Below, piece after piece: positions 49,682-56,379 of a DNA stretch of 63,937 nucleotides. Every line of letters starts with the position of its first letter. The stretch's first letter is position 1. A model generated the notes under the pieces. It saw only the letters and a program-made list of their open reading frames with translations, was not told where the DNA came from and searched no databases. This stretch comes from an uncultured Acidimicrobiales bacterium (GTDB lineage Bacteria > Actinomycetota > Acidimicrobiia > Acidimicrobiales > UBA10347): assembly GCA_937991435.1 (NCBI GenBank), contig CALKPY010000036.1, forward strand, positions 1 to 63,937, given 5' to 3'. The translations under genes were made by a program, and so were the position numbers.

Positions 49682-50276
49682 CGATCGCCCCCTCGATCGT
49701 CTGCTGTTGGTTGCGGTGCGCTTCCTTGCTCCAACCGCACTCGTCGCAATCCATCGGACGACCTTCAGGCCAACCGCCCTCTTTGATCGTGAGGCGATCA
49801 TGAGCGATCCGGCCAACGCTGGTCGGCGTCGAGTAACCCGACACGACCGGCACGCCATCGGGGAGCGTCAACAGTTCGAGCATCAGCTCATCGGCTTCAG
49901 ACTCCGTGCCGAAGTGGGGCGACATCTCGACTGGTCGGGTGGGCCATGTCTCGTCGGTGCCGTCCGGTTCGAGCACGACCGACCACCATTGTCGGGCTTC
50001 GGTTTGGTAGCCAGACCACTCCGGGCAAGGGTGCCTGGTCTTCCCCTCTGCGTCGCGGGAGGACAGCGCAACGGCGGCGGCAACAGCTTCGGTGATCGCT
50101 TTGTTGCCGGATTGAAACTGCTCCCAGACATCGGAGGGCAATTCGATTGGTCCCCACGTGTCGTCGTAGCTGGAACTCTGGCGATCCAGGGCGAGCCATG
50201 ACGGCTCGCCGTCTTCGTTCTCGTAGATCCGGACTCGCACGGTTTGTGCGCTGTTTGCCTGATCGGGGGTGTTCAC
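49674..50276 (-). CDS. Unknown protein with C-terminal zinc-type pair
   Basis: 200 residues from GTG 50276 (GTGA). Central helix 'ELMLELLTLPDGV'; C-terminus MDCDECGWSKEAH has C-x2-C. Otherwise unrecognised. Confidence 0.45.
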   Translation of the reverse strand: MNTPDQANSAQTVRVRIYENEDGEPSWLALDRQSSSYDDTWGPIELPSDVWEQFQSGNKAITEAVAAAVALSSRDAEGKTRHPCPEWSGYQTEARQWWSVVLEPDGTDETWPTRPVEMSPHFGTESEADELMLELLTLPDGVPVVSGYSTPTSVGRIAHDRLTIKEGGWPEGRPMDCDECGWSKEAHRNQQQTIEGAIDE

Positions 50277-51007
50277 GGCGTCACCGCCTTGTCGTCCGGG
50301 TGGGCGGGTCCGATCACGGTGGCCCACGGTGCGGTGAGGGTGTCGTAGTGGTGCTGTTCGTAGCCGTACTGGCCGATCAGGTCACGGGTGCAGAGCGCCC
50401 GAGCAGCGTCCCGAGCAGCGGCCCGAGCAGCGGCCCGAGCAGCGGCCCGAGCAGCGGCCCAAGCAGCGCTCCCAGCAGCGTCCCGAGCAGCGTCCCGAGC
50501 AGCGGCCCGAGCAGCGGCCCGAGCAGCGGCCCCAGCAGCGGCCCGAGCAGCGCTCCCAGCAGCGTCCCAAGCAGCGTCCCGAGCAGCGGCCCGAGCAGCG
50601 GCCCGAGCAGCGGCCCCAGCAGCGGCCCGAGCAGCGGCCAGTTGCTTCGCTTCTTCCGAGGTGAGTGCCGCAGCGCGGCGCACGAGATCACAGATCGCGG
50701 ACCATTGCGGCCCGAATGTCTCCTCCAGCTCGTGCGGGAAAACCTCACGATGCTCAACCATCACCTGTTTCACGTCATCGAACGTGGTTCCGGCCGTGTC
50801 GTTGAAGCTGGTTCCCCAACCTTGGCGGGCGGCGACCTGTTCGACAAGGTGCGCGTCGCCGGGTTGGGGCATGCAGATGCGGATGCCTTGGTGCAGGCAC
50901 ATTGAGCCGCCGTCTCCCTCCCATGAGTCTTGTATCCAGTTGTCGCCGTGTCCGAGCTTGTCGAGCACTTCATCGACGGGGATCTCGATTGCGGGTTGTT
51001 CGTTCAT
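50273..51007 (-). CDS. Ala/Arg/Asp-repeat protein
   Basis: 244 residues. Residues ~122-205 are a long Ala-rich tract of 4-residue steps (ARAAARDAARDAAGSAA, WDAA), an extended amphipathic helix like the 'AWDAA' repeats of some phage hypothetical proteins. N-terminal ~110 and C-terminal ~40 residues (QYGYEQHHYDTLTAPWATVI) are globular. Function unknown. Confidence 0.55.
   Translation of the reverse strand: MNEQPAIEIPVDEVLDKLGHGDNWIQDSWEGDGGSMCLHQGIRICMPQPGDAHLVEQVAARQGWGTSFNDTAGTTFDDVKQVMVEHREVFPHELEETFGPQWSAICDLVRRAAALTSEEAKQLAAARAAAGAAARAAARAAARDAAWDAAGSAARAAAGAAARAAARAAARDAARDAAGSAAWAAARAAARAAARAAARDAARALCTRDLIGQYGYEQHHYDTLTAPWATVIGPAHPDDKAVTP
50398..50640 (-). repeat. 12-bp tandem-type low-complexity tract
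   Basis: Many near copies of GAGCAGCGGCCC on the plus strand encode the Ala-rich helix. Prone to slippage, so copy number may vary between isolates or assemblies. Confidence 0.8.
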
Positions 51008-51675
51008 TGCGGGTTCCTTTCGGGCGCTACTGCGCCGTTCGGTTTCGTGACGCCTCTCGGGCGTCTGAGTTTCGAGCCGTCAGCATGAGTCAGCCACTTC
51101 CACGTCTCGCCACGCTTGATCCCAGAAATTGCTGAGAAGCTGATACCGAATCGGTCGCCTAGTTCTCGGTACGTCATGTCGTCGTTGTGGTAGATCTCAA
51201 GCGCTTGTTCGGCGGTGAGGATGTGTGTCGGTTGTTTTTCGCCGCGTAAATCGGTTCCGTCCACTAGCCGGTCTTCGGCGTTTTGTTTGCGTGTCGCCCA
51301 GTACAGGTGGCGTGGGTTCACGCATGGCGGGTTGTGGCAAACGAGAGGTCGGTGAGCGGCTTCATGCTCTGGTGTCGGTGGTTCTCCTTCGACACGAATC
51401 AGTACGAGCCTGTGGGCGTGGGTGTGCCCGCTTCCTGTGTTCACGAATCCGTGGCCGCGGTGATGAGTGCCGTACGGCCAGATCAGGCATTCATCGGTTT
51501 GGCTCGCAATGGCCTTCTCGATGAACGCCATTGGGGCGCCGACCGGCGCTTGAGATTTGAGTGGCTTGTGTGCCTGTGGGCCACCATGCCGTTTGAATCG
51601 CTTCAGGTGCGCTTTGCAGTAGCCGTGCCCTGAGTGTTTGCGTTCGCACCCTTCTACCGAGCAGCGTCGGGTCAT
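51004..51675 (-). CDS. HNH endonuclease with C-terminal HTH
   Basis: 223 residues from MTRRCSVEGC (ATG 51675). N-terminal C/H zinc knuckle (CSVEGCERKHSGHGYCKAH), HNH core with THAHRLVLIRVEG, HRPLVCHNPPCVNPRHLYW, then a HTH-like tail (EIYHNDDMTYRELGDRFGIS). Same plan as the 54757 protein. Likely a free-standing homing-type nuclease. Confidence 0.8.
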   Translation of the reverse strand: MTRRCSVEGCERKHSGHGYCKAHLKRFKRHGGPQAHKPLKSQAPVGAPMAFIEKAIASQTDECLIWPYGTHHRGHGFVNTGSGHTHAHRLVLIRVEGEPPTPEHEAAHRPLVCHNPPCVNPRHLYWATRKQNAEDRLVDGTDLRGEKQPTHILTAEQALEIYHNDDMTYRELGDRFGISFSAISGIKRGETWKWLTHADGSKLRRPRGVTKPNGAVAPERNPQ

Positions 51676-51718
51676 CCGGTTTCCTTTCGTACGCGACCAA
51701 CCGTGCGGTTGCTGGTGC

Positions 51719-51988
51719 TCATCGGGTGACCCAGCTCTCAAACCGAGCGGCAACCTCAAGCACTCGGGTCACGTAGGCGTCCTCTTCGGCTCGCACCTCA
51801 TCCGGGTCGTAACCGTCACCGTCTGGACGCTTCGGCAGAAGTAGGGGCCGTGGGGTGGCGTGCTCGGCGCGTCGGATGCACTCGCACCGGAGCGACTCGG
51901 TTTCGGCTTGGCAGACCTTGGCGACGCGGAACCGGTAGTGCTCAGCGATGGTTCTGGCGGCTTCTTGGATGCTGTGGGGGACGGTCAT
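51719..51988 (-). CDS. Unknown helical protein
   Basis: 89 residues: EAARTIAEHYRFRVAKVCQA, RCECIRRAEHATPRPL, then VTRVLEVAARFESWVTR. No family. Confidence 0.45.
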   Translation of the reverse strand: MTVPHSIQEAARTIAEHYRFRVAKVCQAETESLRCECIRRAEHATPRPLLLPKRPDGDGYDPDEVRAEEDAYVTRVLEVAARFESWVTR

Positions 51989-52206
51989 TGCGTGCCTTTC
52001 GGTTGTGCCTCAATGGGTGGTTCTGGGGTCATGGGCTCACTTAGCAAGTCCACGACATCATCCCCGTCTGTCGTGGACACAAGCCTTGCGGGCACCGACA
52101 CGACAGACGGGGAGTTCTCGGCAGCTTCACGAGCCGCCTTCGCAGCCCAATACGGGCCGTCGAAACCTGAACGAGTGACTGGTACGCCATCGCTATGAGT
52201 GCCCAT
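51985..52206 (-). CDS. Unknown small protein
   Basis: 73 residues from ATG 52206 (GTG 52209 is an alternative). FDGPYWAAKAAREAAENSPS is helical; C-terminus Pro-rich. Confidence 0.45.
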   Translation of the reverse strand: MGTHSDGVPVTRSGFDGPYWAAKAAREAAENSPSVVSVPARLVSTTDGDDVVDLLSEPMTPEPPIEAQPKGTQ

Positions 52207-52874
52207 CACGCACCATCACCCGCCGACATGGACCACTCCGCAACACGCACCTCAAACAACGCAACCACCGCCGCATACTCCGCCACATGATCAGGCGCAC
52301 GACGCGCAGCCTCACCCGCCAAATCAGACAGCGGACCAGTCCAGCACCCGACATTCACCCACGGCACACCATCGCCATTCGGGTAGAGAGTTGCACGCTG
52401 ATTCTCCGAACCAACAGGACCGAGCGACAACACATGACGCGTCCCAGCGATCAAACCGCCGTAGACATGGGAGCCGCCAGAGACGCGGGAGCCGCCAGAG
52501 ACGCGGGAGCCGCGGTAGACATGGGAGCCGCCAGAGACGCGGGAGCCGTCGTAGACGCGGGAGCCGTCGTAGACGCGGGAGCCGTCGTAGACGATGGAGC
52601 CGCCAGAGACGCGGGAGCCGTCGTAGACGCGGGAGCCGTCGTAGACGCGGGAGCCGCGGTAGACATGGGAGCTGCCGGAGACGCTGGAGCCGCCGTAGAC
52701 GTGGGAGCCGTCGGAGACGCTGGAGTCTGAACTCACCCAAGTGTCGGCCGACACTGTCGAACAAGTCGAAACCCAGCCGCCTTCCCTCCCGTCAGGGTTG
52801 ACATGCCGTGCAGCAGATACAGCCCCTTTCCCGTCGCCGAAATCGTGCGTGGAATCGTTCTCAATGCTCGTCAT
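52206..52874 (-). CDS. Hexapeptide-repeat (left-handed beta-helix-like) protein
   Basis: 222 residues. Residues ~40-140 are repeats of six, such as [20 protein letters not shown], the signature periodicity of left-handed beta-helices and polymer-forming proteins. N- and C-terminal flanks (ending [20 protein letters not shown]) are not repetitive. First gene of the leftward accessory block. Function unknown. Confidence 0.6.
   Translation of the reverse strand: MTSIENDSTHDFGDGKGAVSAARHVNPDGREGGWVSTCSTVSADTWVSSDSSVSDGSHVYGGSSVSGSSHVYRGSRVYDGSRVYDGSRVSGGSIVYDGSRVYDGSRVYDGSRVSGGSHVYRGSRVSGGSRVSGGSHVYGGLIAGTRHVLSLGPVGSENQRATLYPNGDGVPWVNVGCWTGPLSDLAGEAARRAPDHVAEYAAVVALFEVRVAEWSMSAGDGA
52460..52725 (-). 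repeat. 18-bp tandem repeats encoding the hexapeptide rungs
   Basis: Repeated GACGCGGGAGCCGTCGTA-type units on the plus strand. Blocks are near identical, so duplication or slippage is recent. Confidence 0.8.
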
Positions 52875-52883
52875 AAGACAATC

Positions 52884-52910
52884 TTAGGCCCAATAGCGCA
52901 TAGTTGCAAC
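52884..52910. promoter_or_regulatory. Shared 27-bp element, copy 2
   Basis: TTAGGCCCAAT, variable bases, TGCAAC; 21 of 27 match 42505-42531. It sits between the leftward hexapeptide gene (9 bases from its ATG) and the rightward lipoprotein gene. Confidence 0.55.
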
Positions 52911-52939
52911 TAATTCAGACCAGGCGGCGTTGGAACAGC

Positions 52940-53413
52940 ATGAACAAACACCACATAGCCTCAACCACCATGAAAACAACAGCCGCCATCACCGCCGCAC
53001 TCGCCCTCACAGCCTGCGGAACCACCCCACAACCCCAACCACAAACACAACCCATCCAAATCACCGGCACCCTCAACCTCACCGGCAGCTACGCAACACT
53101 CGGCGAAAACGTCATCGACGACACAACCTGGACCTGCGCCGGACACGACGGCTACCAAGACCTCAAACCAGGCGGCAACGTCATCATCACCGGCATCAAC
53201 GGAGAACTCGGCAGAGCAACCCTCACCGGCGGCACCATGCAAATCAACCCACAAGCCGACATCCACGACCCCGCCGTCTGCGAAATGACGTTCACCGTCC
53301 CCAACATCGACCCCGACCAGGACTACTACGTCCTCACCATCGGCACTCGAGAAGAACTCACCTACACCCCCGAACAAATCACCCAACCACTACAACTCAC
53401 CATTGGTAAGTGA
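52940..53413 (+). CDS. Lipoprotein
   Basis: 157 residues from ATG 52940 (ATG 52970 possible). Signal peptide MKTTAAITAALALTAC with lipobox LTAC (Cys 26). The mature part GTLNLTGSYATLGENV, DDTTWTCAGHDGYQDLKPGG and CEMTFTVPNI, RELTYTPEQI-like strands resemble a small actinobacterial secreted beta-domain. The only rightward gene in the block, divergent from the 52874 gene. A candidate lysogeny or superinfection-exclusion protein. Confidence 0.65.
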   Translation: MNKHHIASTTMKTTAAITAALALTACGTTPQPQPQTQPIQITGTLNLTGSYATLGENVIDDTTWTCAGHDGYQDLKPGGNVIITGINGELGRATLTGGTMQINPQADIHDPAVCEMTFTVPNIDPDQDYYVLTIGTREELTYTPEQITQPLQLTIGK

Positions 53414-53860
53414 CGGCCAGTCGTACACCAGCACCCCAATCGTAAAAACCGGGAAAGCCTCAGGAGAAGAAACGAACTGGCCCGTCAAAACGTCATGCAC
53501 CTTGCCCGTCGACTCATCAAACGAAAGCCCATCAGCACGCAACGCCTCACGCAACGTCGGCGGCCTAATGAAATCCCACTGCCAGTTCTCGCCATAAGCG
53601 TAGATGTCGTCGTTCAGATCACCCTCACGCCACACCGCCAACAGCACATGCAGATGCTCAAAGTCGCGGCGCTCCAACAACAACTCAGGATTACGAGCCA
53701 ACTCAGCCAACGCCGCCTCATGACGGTCATATGGCTTCACATGATAAGCAGTAATCTGATTCGGCGACCGCTTCAAAGCCTCCACACGAGAACGCCAAAC
53801 CCTAGGACCGGTCCAACCCGGCCCTCCAAACGAAATCGGCGTGTCATCCAGCCCACTCAC
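53390..53860 (-). CDS. Unknown protein, W-R/NPNQ domain copy 1
   Basis: 156 residues from GTG 53860 (GTGA overlap). Segment VWRSRVEALKRSPNQITAYHV matches the layout WERRLAAAKANPNQWLIYEV in the 53857 gene: a shared helical-beta unit. Tail-to-tail overlap with the lipoprotein gene by 24 bases. Confidence 0.5.
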   Translation of the reverse strand: MSGLDDTPISFGGPGWTGPRVWRSRVEALKRSPNQITAYHVKPYDRHEAALAELARNPELLLERRDFEHLHVLLAVWREGDLNDDIYAYGENWQWDFIRPPTLREALRADGLSFDESTGKVHDVLTGQFVSSPEAFPVFTIGVLVYDWPSLTNGEL

Positions 53861-54330
53861 GCCGGCCACGCAAACACAGAACCAGCAGCAGAGACCGTCA
53901 AGTCATCCTGCTGACTGAAAACAATCCGCCCATTATCAACCCTACGCACAACCCACTCTCGAGACAACACATAATGCTCGTTACGGAGCGCCACGCCGAG
54001 CGCCAGCGGTTCAAACATGGGCAGGTGTTCAGGTTCCTCGGACGCGGCGGACGGGGCAGCAGGTAACGGCAAATCAGACGTGTGGTCATTCCATCGAAGG
54101 AATATGAAGCGTTGCCCGTTCTTGGTGCGCCTCACGGCCTCAAGGTTGTGAGGGTGGGCGTTCGCCAGCCTGTAGGCCGAGTTCCAGGTCTTGTCGTCGA
54201 CTTCGTAAATCAGCCACTGGTTCGGATTCGCCTTCGCTGCGGCAAGGCGACGTTCCCACGTGTTCCGCGCCGTGCGACCGCGGCGCTGTTTCATGATTCG
54301 CTGTGCAGATAGGTGGCTGTTCTGATCCAT
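53857..54330 (-). CDS. Unknown protein, W-R/NPNQ domain copy 2
   Basis: 157 residues from ATG 54330 (ATG 54294 also possible). Contains WERRLAAAKANPNQWLIYEV; C-terminal ~60 residues are strand-rich. Paralogue of its neighbour. Confidence 0.5.
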   Translation of the reverse strand: MDQNSHLSAQRIMKQRRGRTARNTWERRLAAAKANPNQWLIYEVDDKTWNSAYRLANAHPHNLEAVRRTKNGQRFIFLRWNDHTSDLPLPAAPSAASEEPEHLPMFEPLALGVALRNEHYVLSREWVVRRVDNGRIVFSQQDDLTVSAAGSVFAWPA

Positions 54331-54432
54331 CCCCCGATGGTAGTGATATGGCATACATAACACAACATGTGCCTACGATGTGCTCACACTGCGTGACACC
54401 CCACTCCATTATGGAACCCATAGTGCCAAAAT

Positions 54433-54483
54433 AAGACTTGCAACACCCGCAATTACCTGCACGTTGCAGGTGTTGCAAGTCTT
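54433..54483. repeat. 15-bp inverted repeat with inner hairpin
   Basis: Arms AAGACTTGCAACACC and GGTGTTGCAAGTCTT, 21-base loop; an overlapping alternative hairpin ACCTGCA-CGT-TGCAGGT is inside. In the divergent gap near 54.4 kb, so it may be an operator, origin element or RNA switch. Confidence 0.8.
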
Positions 54484-54756
54484 CCTGGGAGGCAAAACCG
54501 CTAAATGAGTGGGTTTTCCTTCAAAAAAGGCGGTCTCGTATGGGATTTATAAGTTAACAAACAACGCGAACACACCCCTTAAGAAGGCGGTTATTTCATG
54601 ATATATTTTTCCTATTTAGGCATACCCCCACTGAGAGAGTCAAGACAACCACTCCACGTCCACCGAATTAGCCGTTCCAGCAGAGTGACTACCAAGCGTT
54701 GCCGTTGCGAGTGCAAAAGTACTCAATAAAGAACAACTAATACCACACCACGCAAA
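54484..54756. promoter_or_regulatory. AT-rich divergent region, possible origin
   Basis: No gene on either strand. Much more A/T-rich than the rest (runs such as TTCAAAAAAGG, ATGATATATTTTTCCTATTT), with AAGGCGGT twice (inside 54525-54590). It separates the leftward accessory arm from the rightward late arm. Candidate promoters for both and possible replication origin; 54716-54726 is AAAGTACTCAA. Confidence 0.5.
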
Positions 54757-55497
54757 GTGACGAACGAATCAGACCAGTCACACACAATCCATACCGTCCC
54801 CAACATGCAGACCACCCCTACTACCGAATCTCTGATAGGCCTTGAACAACCCAACCGATGTCACGGCATCACCAAACAACGCACCAGATGTCAACGACGC
54901 AGATGCTGGCAAAACAACTTCTGCCAAAAGCACGGTGCCCCCATCCTCGACACTTGCACCGTCTGCACCGAACCGGCCTACATCAACAACCTCTGCTTGC
55001 CACACAGCTCCCGATACCAAACCCACGGCCACCCACTCGCCGGAGGTACGGCCAAGGGAGAATCCGCGCAATGGCTAAAACATCAACTCACGCACGCCGA
55101 CCGGACCCGATGCTGGAACTGGCCCTACGCCAAAGGCAGTAGTGGTCATGGTCAAATCAAAATCAACAAACGCACCAGGCCAGCGCACCAAATTGCCATG
55201 ATCTGGGACAACCGACCATGCCCTCCCGACAAATACCAGGGCAACCACAAATGCGACAACCCGCGATGCGTCAACCCCGATCACATCTACTGGGGCACAA
55301 AAAGAGACAACGAACGCGACATGGTCCATGCGGGCACCCACACGCGTGGATCGCGTAACGCACTGGCCAAACTCACCCCGCAGCAGGCTGACGAAGCTCG
55401 AGCGTCCACGGAACCCCATAGTGTCATTGCTAGACGCTTCAACGTGTCCGCAGCCGCAATCAGCCGCATCCGTAACGGAGACGCATATGTATTCTGA
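54757..55497 (+). CDS. HNH endonuclease with C-terminal HTH
   Basis: 246 residues from GTG 54757. N-terminal zinc-type Cys set (CHGITKQRTRCQRRRC, CTVCTEPAY), HNH core AHQIAMIWDNRPCPP, HKCDNPRCVNPDHIYWGT, then a HTH tail (LTPQQADEARASTEPHSVIA). First gene of the late arm. Resembles the 51004 protein over its whole plan. Could be a homing nuclease or assist packaging next to TerS. Confidence 0.8.
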   Translation: MTNESDQSHTIHTVPNMQTTPTTESLIGLEQPNRCHGITKQRTRCQRRRCWQNNFCQKHGAPILDTCTVCTEPAYINNLCLPHSSRYQTHGHPLAGGTAKGESAQWLKHQLTHADRTRCWNWPYAKGSSGHGQIKINKRTRPAHQIAMIWDNRPCPPDKYQGNHKCDNPRCVNPDHIYWGTKRDNERDMVHAGTHTRGSRNALAKLTPQQADEARASTEPHSVIARRFNVSAAAISRIRNGDAYVF

Positions 55498-55963
55498 ATC
55501 TGAAAGCGAACGAGCAGCACGCCGTCAAGTGAACCGCGAGCGACGAGCGCAACGAGAAACGGAAAGCAACGAAGCACTCCGACTCTGGATGAGTGGACGC
55601 ACCTTCGAGTCTATTGCTGAAGCTCTCGGCTGCTCCAAAGGCACTGCTTACAACCGTGTGCAGATGGCAATCGAGTCTCAGAAACCACACGCCGATTTTG
55701 ACGCTTACAGATCTGTGCAAATGGCTGAACTCAAGATGTCGCGGACTCCTCTGCGTGCAACTGTGGTCGGGTGGCAAGTTGGTGATGATTTAGCGCCAGT
55801 CGTTTCAGCAATCGCGACGCTGTTGAAACTTCAGGAGCGGGAGTCGAAACTGCTGGGGCTTGACCGGGTGCCTACACCGTTTGATGAGATTTCGACGTGG
55901 TCTGACGAGTATCTTGAAGAGATGGTTGGCGAGATGGCTCAAGAGTTCGAGCTCGACAGTTAG
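55487..55963 (+). CDS. Candidate terminase small subunit
   Basis: 158 residues from ATG 55487 (11-base overlap). Helix-turn-helix: ALRLWMSGRTFESIAEALGC, SKGTAYNRVQMAI. Then 'YRSVQMAELKMSRTPLRATV' and ATLLKLQERESKLLGLDRVP, the same layout as actinophage HTH proteins annotated as small terminase. Far from TerL on the linear map (about 38 kb across the junction). An HTH regulator is the alternative. Confidence 0.5.
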   Translation: MYSESESERAARRQVNRERRAQRETESNEALRLWMSGRTFESIAEALGCSKGTAYNRVQMAIESQKPHADFDAYRSVQMAELKMSRTPLRATVVGWQVGDDLAPVVSAIATLLKLQERESKLLGLDRVPTPFDEISTWSDEYLEEMVGEMAQEFELDS

Positions 55964-55991
55964 TCCACCGACACGTGACACACTCGCTGGT

Positions 55992-56369
55992 GTGACCTGC
56001 TACGACGACGCATACCTCCAACAGATCCACACCAGACGCGAACGACTCGGCGTCGCCGAATGCGACCAACTCGACAAACACTTCCAAGACGTCGTCCACG
56101 TCGCCGACCCCTGCATCAACATCACCGACCCCACCACCCTCGCCGGTATCCGAGCAGGCGTCACAGCCGCCGCACTCCTATACCACCCGTCTGAAGAGGC
56201 TGGGAAACGCACGCAACAGCTCGTAGTCGGCTCATTCGGCCCCCACGAACAACCCGCAACAACCGATGACGTGACGCTGGACGTCGAGTTCACGTTGATG
56301 TCAGCCGCCACCGCAGCGTTCTGTGCCGCAGTGTGGTACGGACTCTGGAGGGTCATCGCCCGTCCGTAA
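55992..56369 (+). CDS. Membrane-anchored protein, unknown
   Basis: 125 residues from GTG 55992. Helical cytoplasmic part (DDAYLQQIHTRRERLGVAEC; TTLAGIRAGVTAAALLYHPS) and one C-terminal helix LMSAATAAFCAAVWYGLW ending in RVIARP. Tail-anchored. No family. Confidence 0.5.
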   Translation: MTCYDDAYLQQIHTRRERLGVAECDQLDKHFQDVVHVADPCINITDPTTLAGIRAGVTAAALLYHPSEEAGKRTQQLVVGSFGPHEQPATTDDVTLDVEFTLMSAATAAFCAAVWYGLWRVIARP

Positions 56370-56379
56370 CCTCCCCAGA

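Noticed and set aside
50398-50640. CRISPR-like array
   Set aside because: Units are 12 bp without spacers and lie in an open coding frame.
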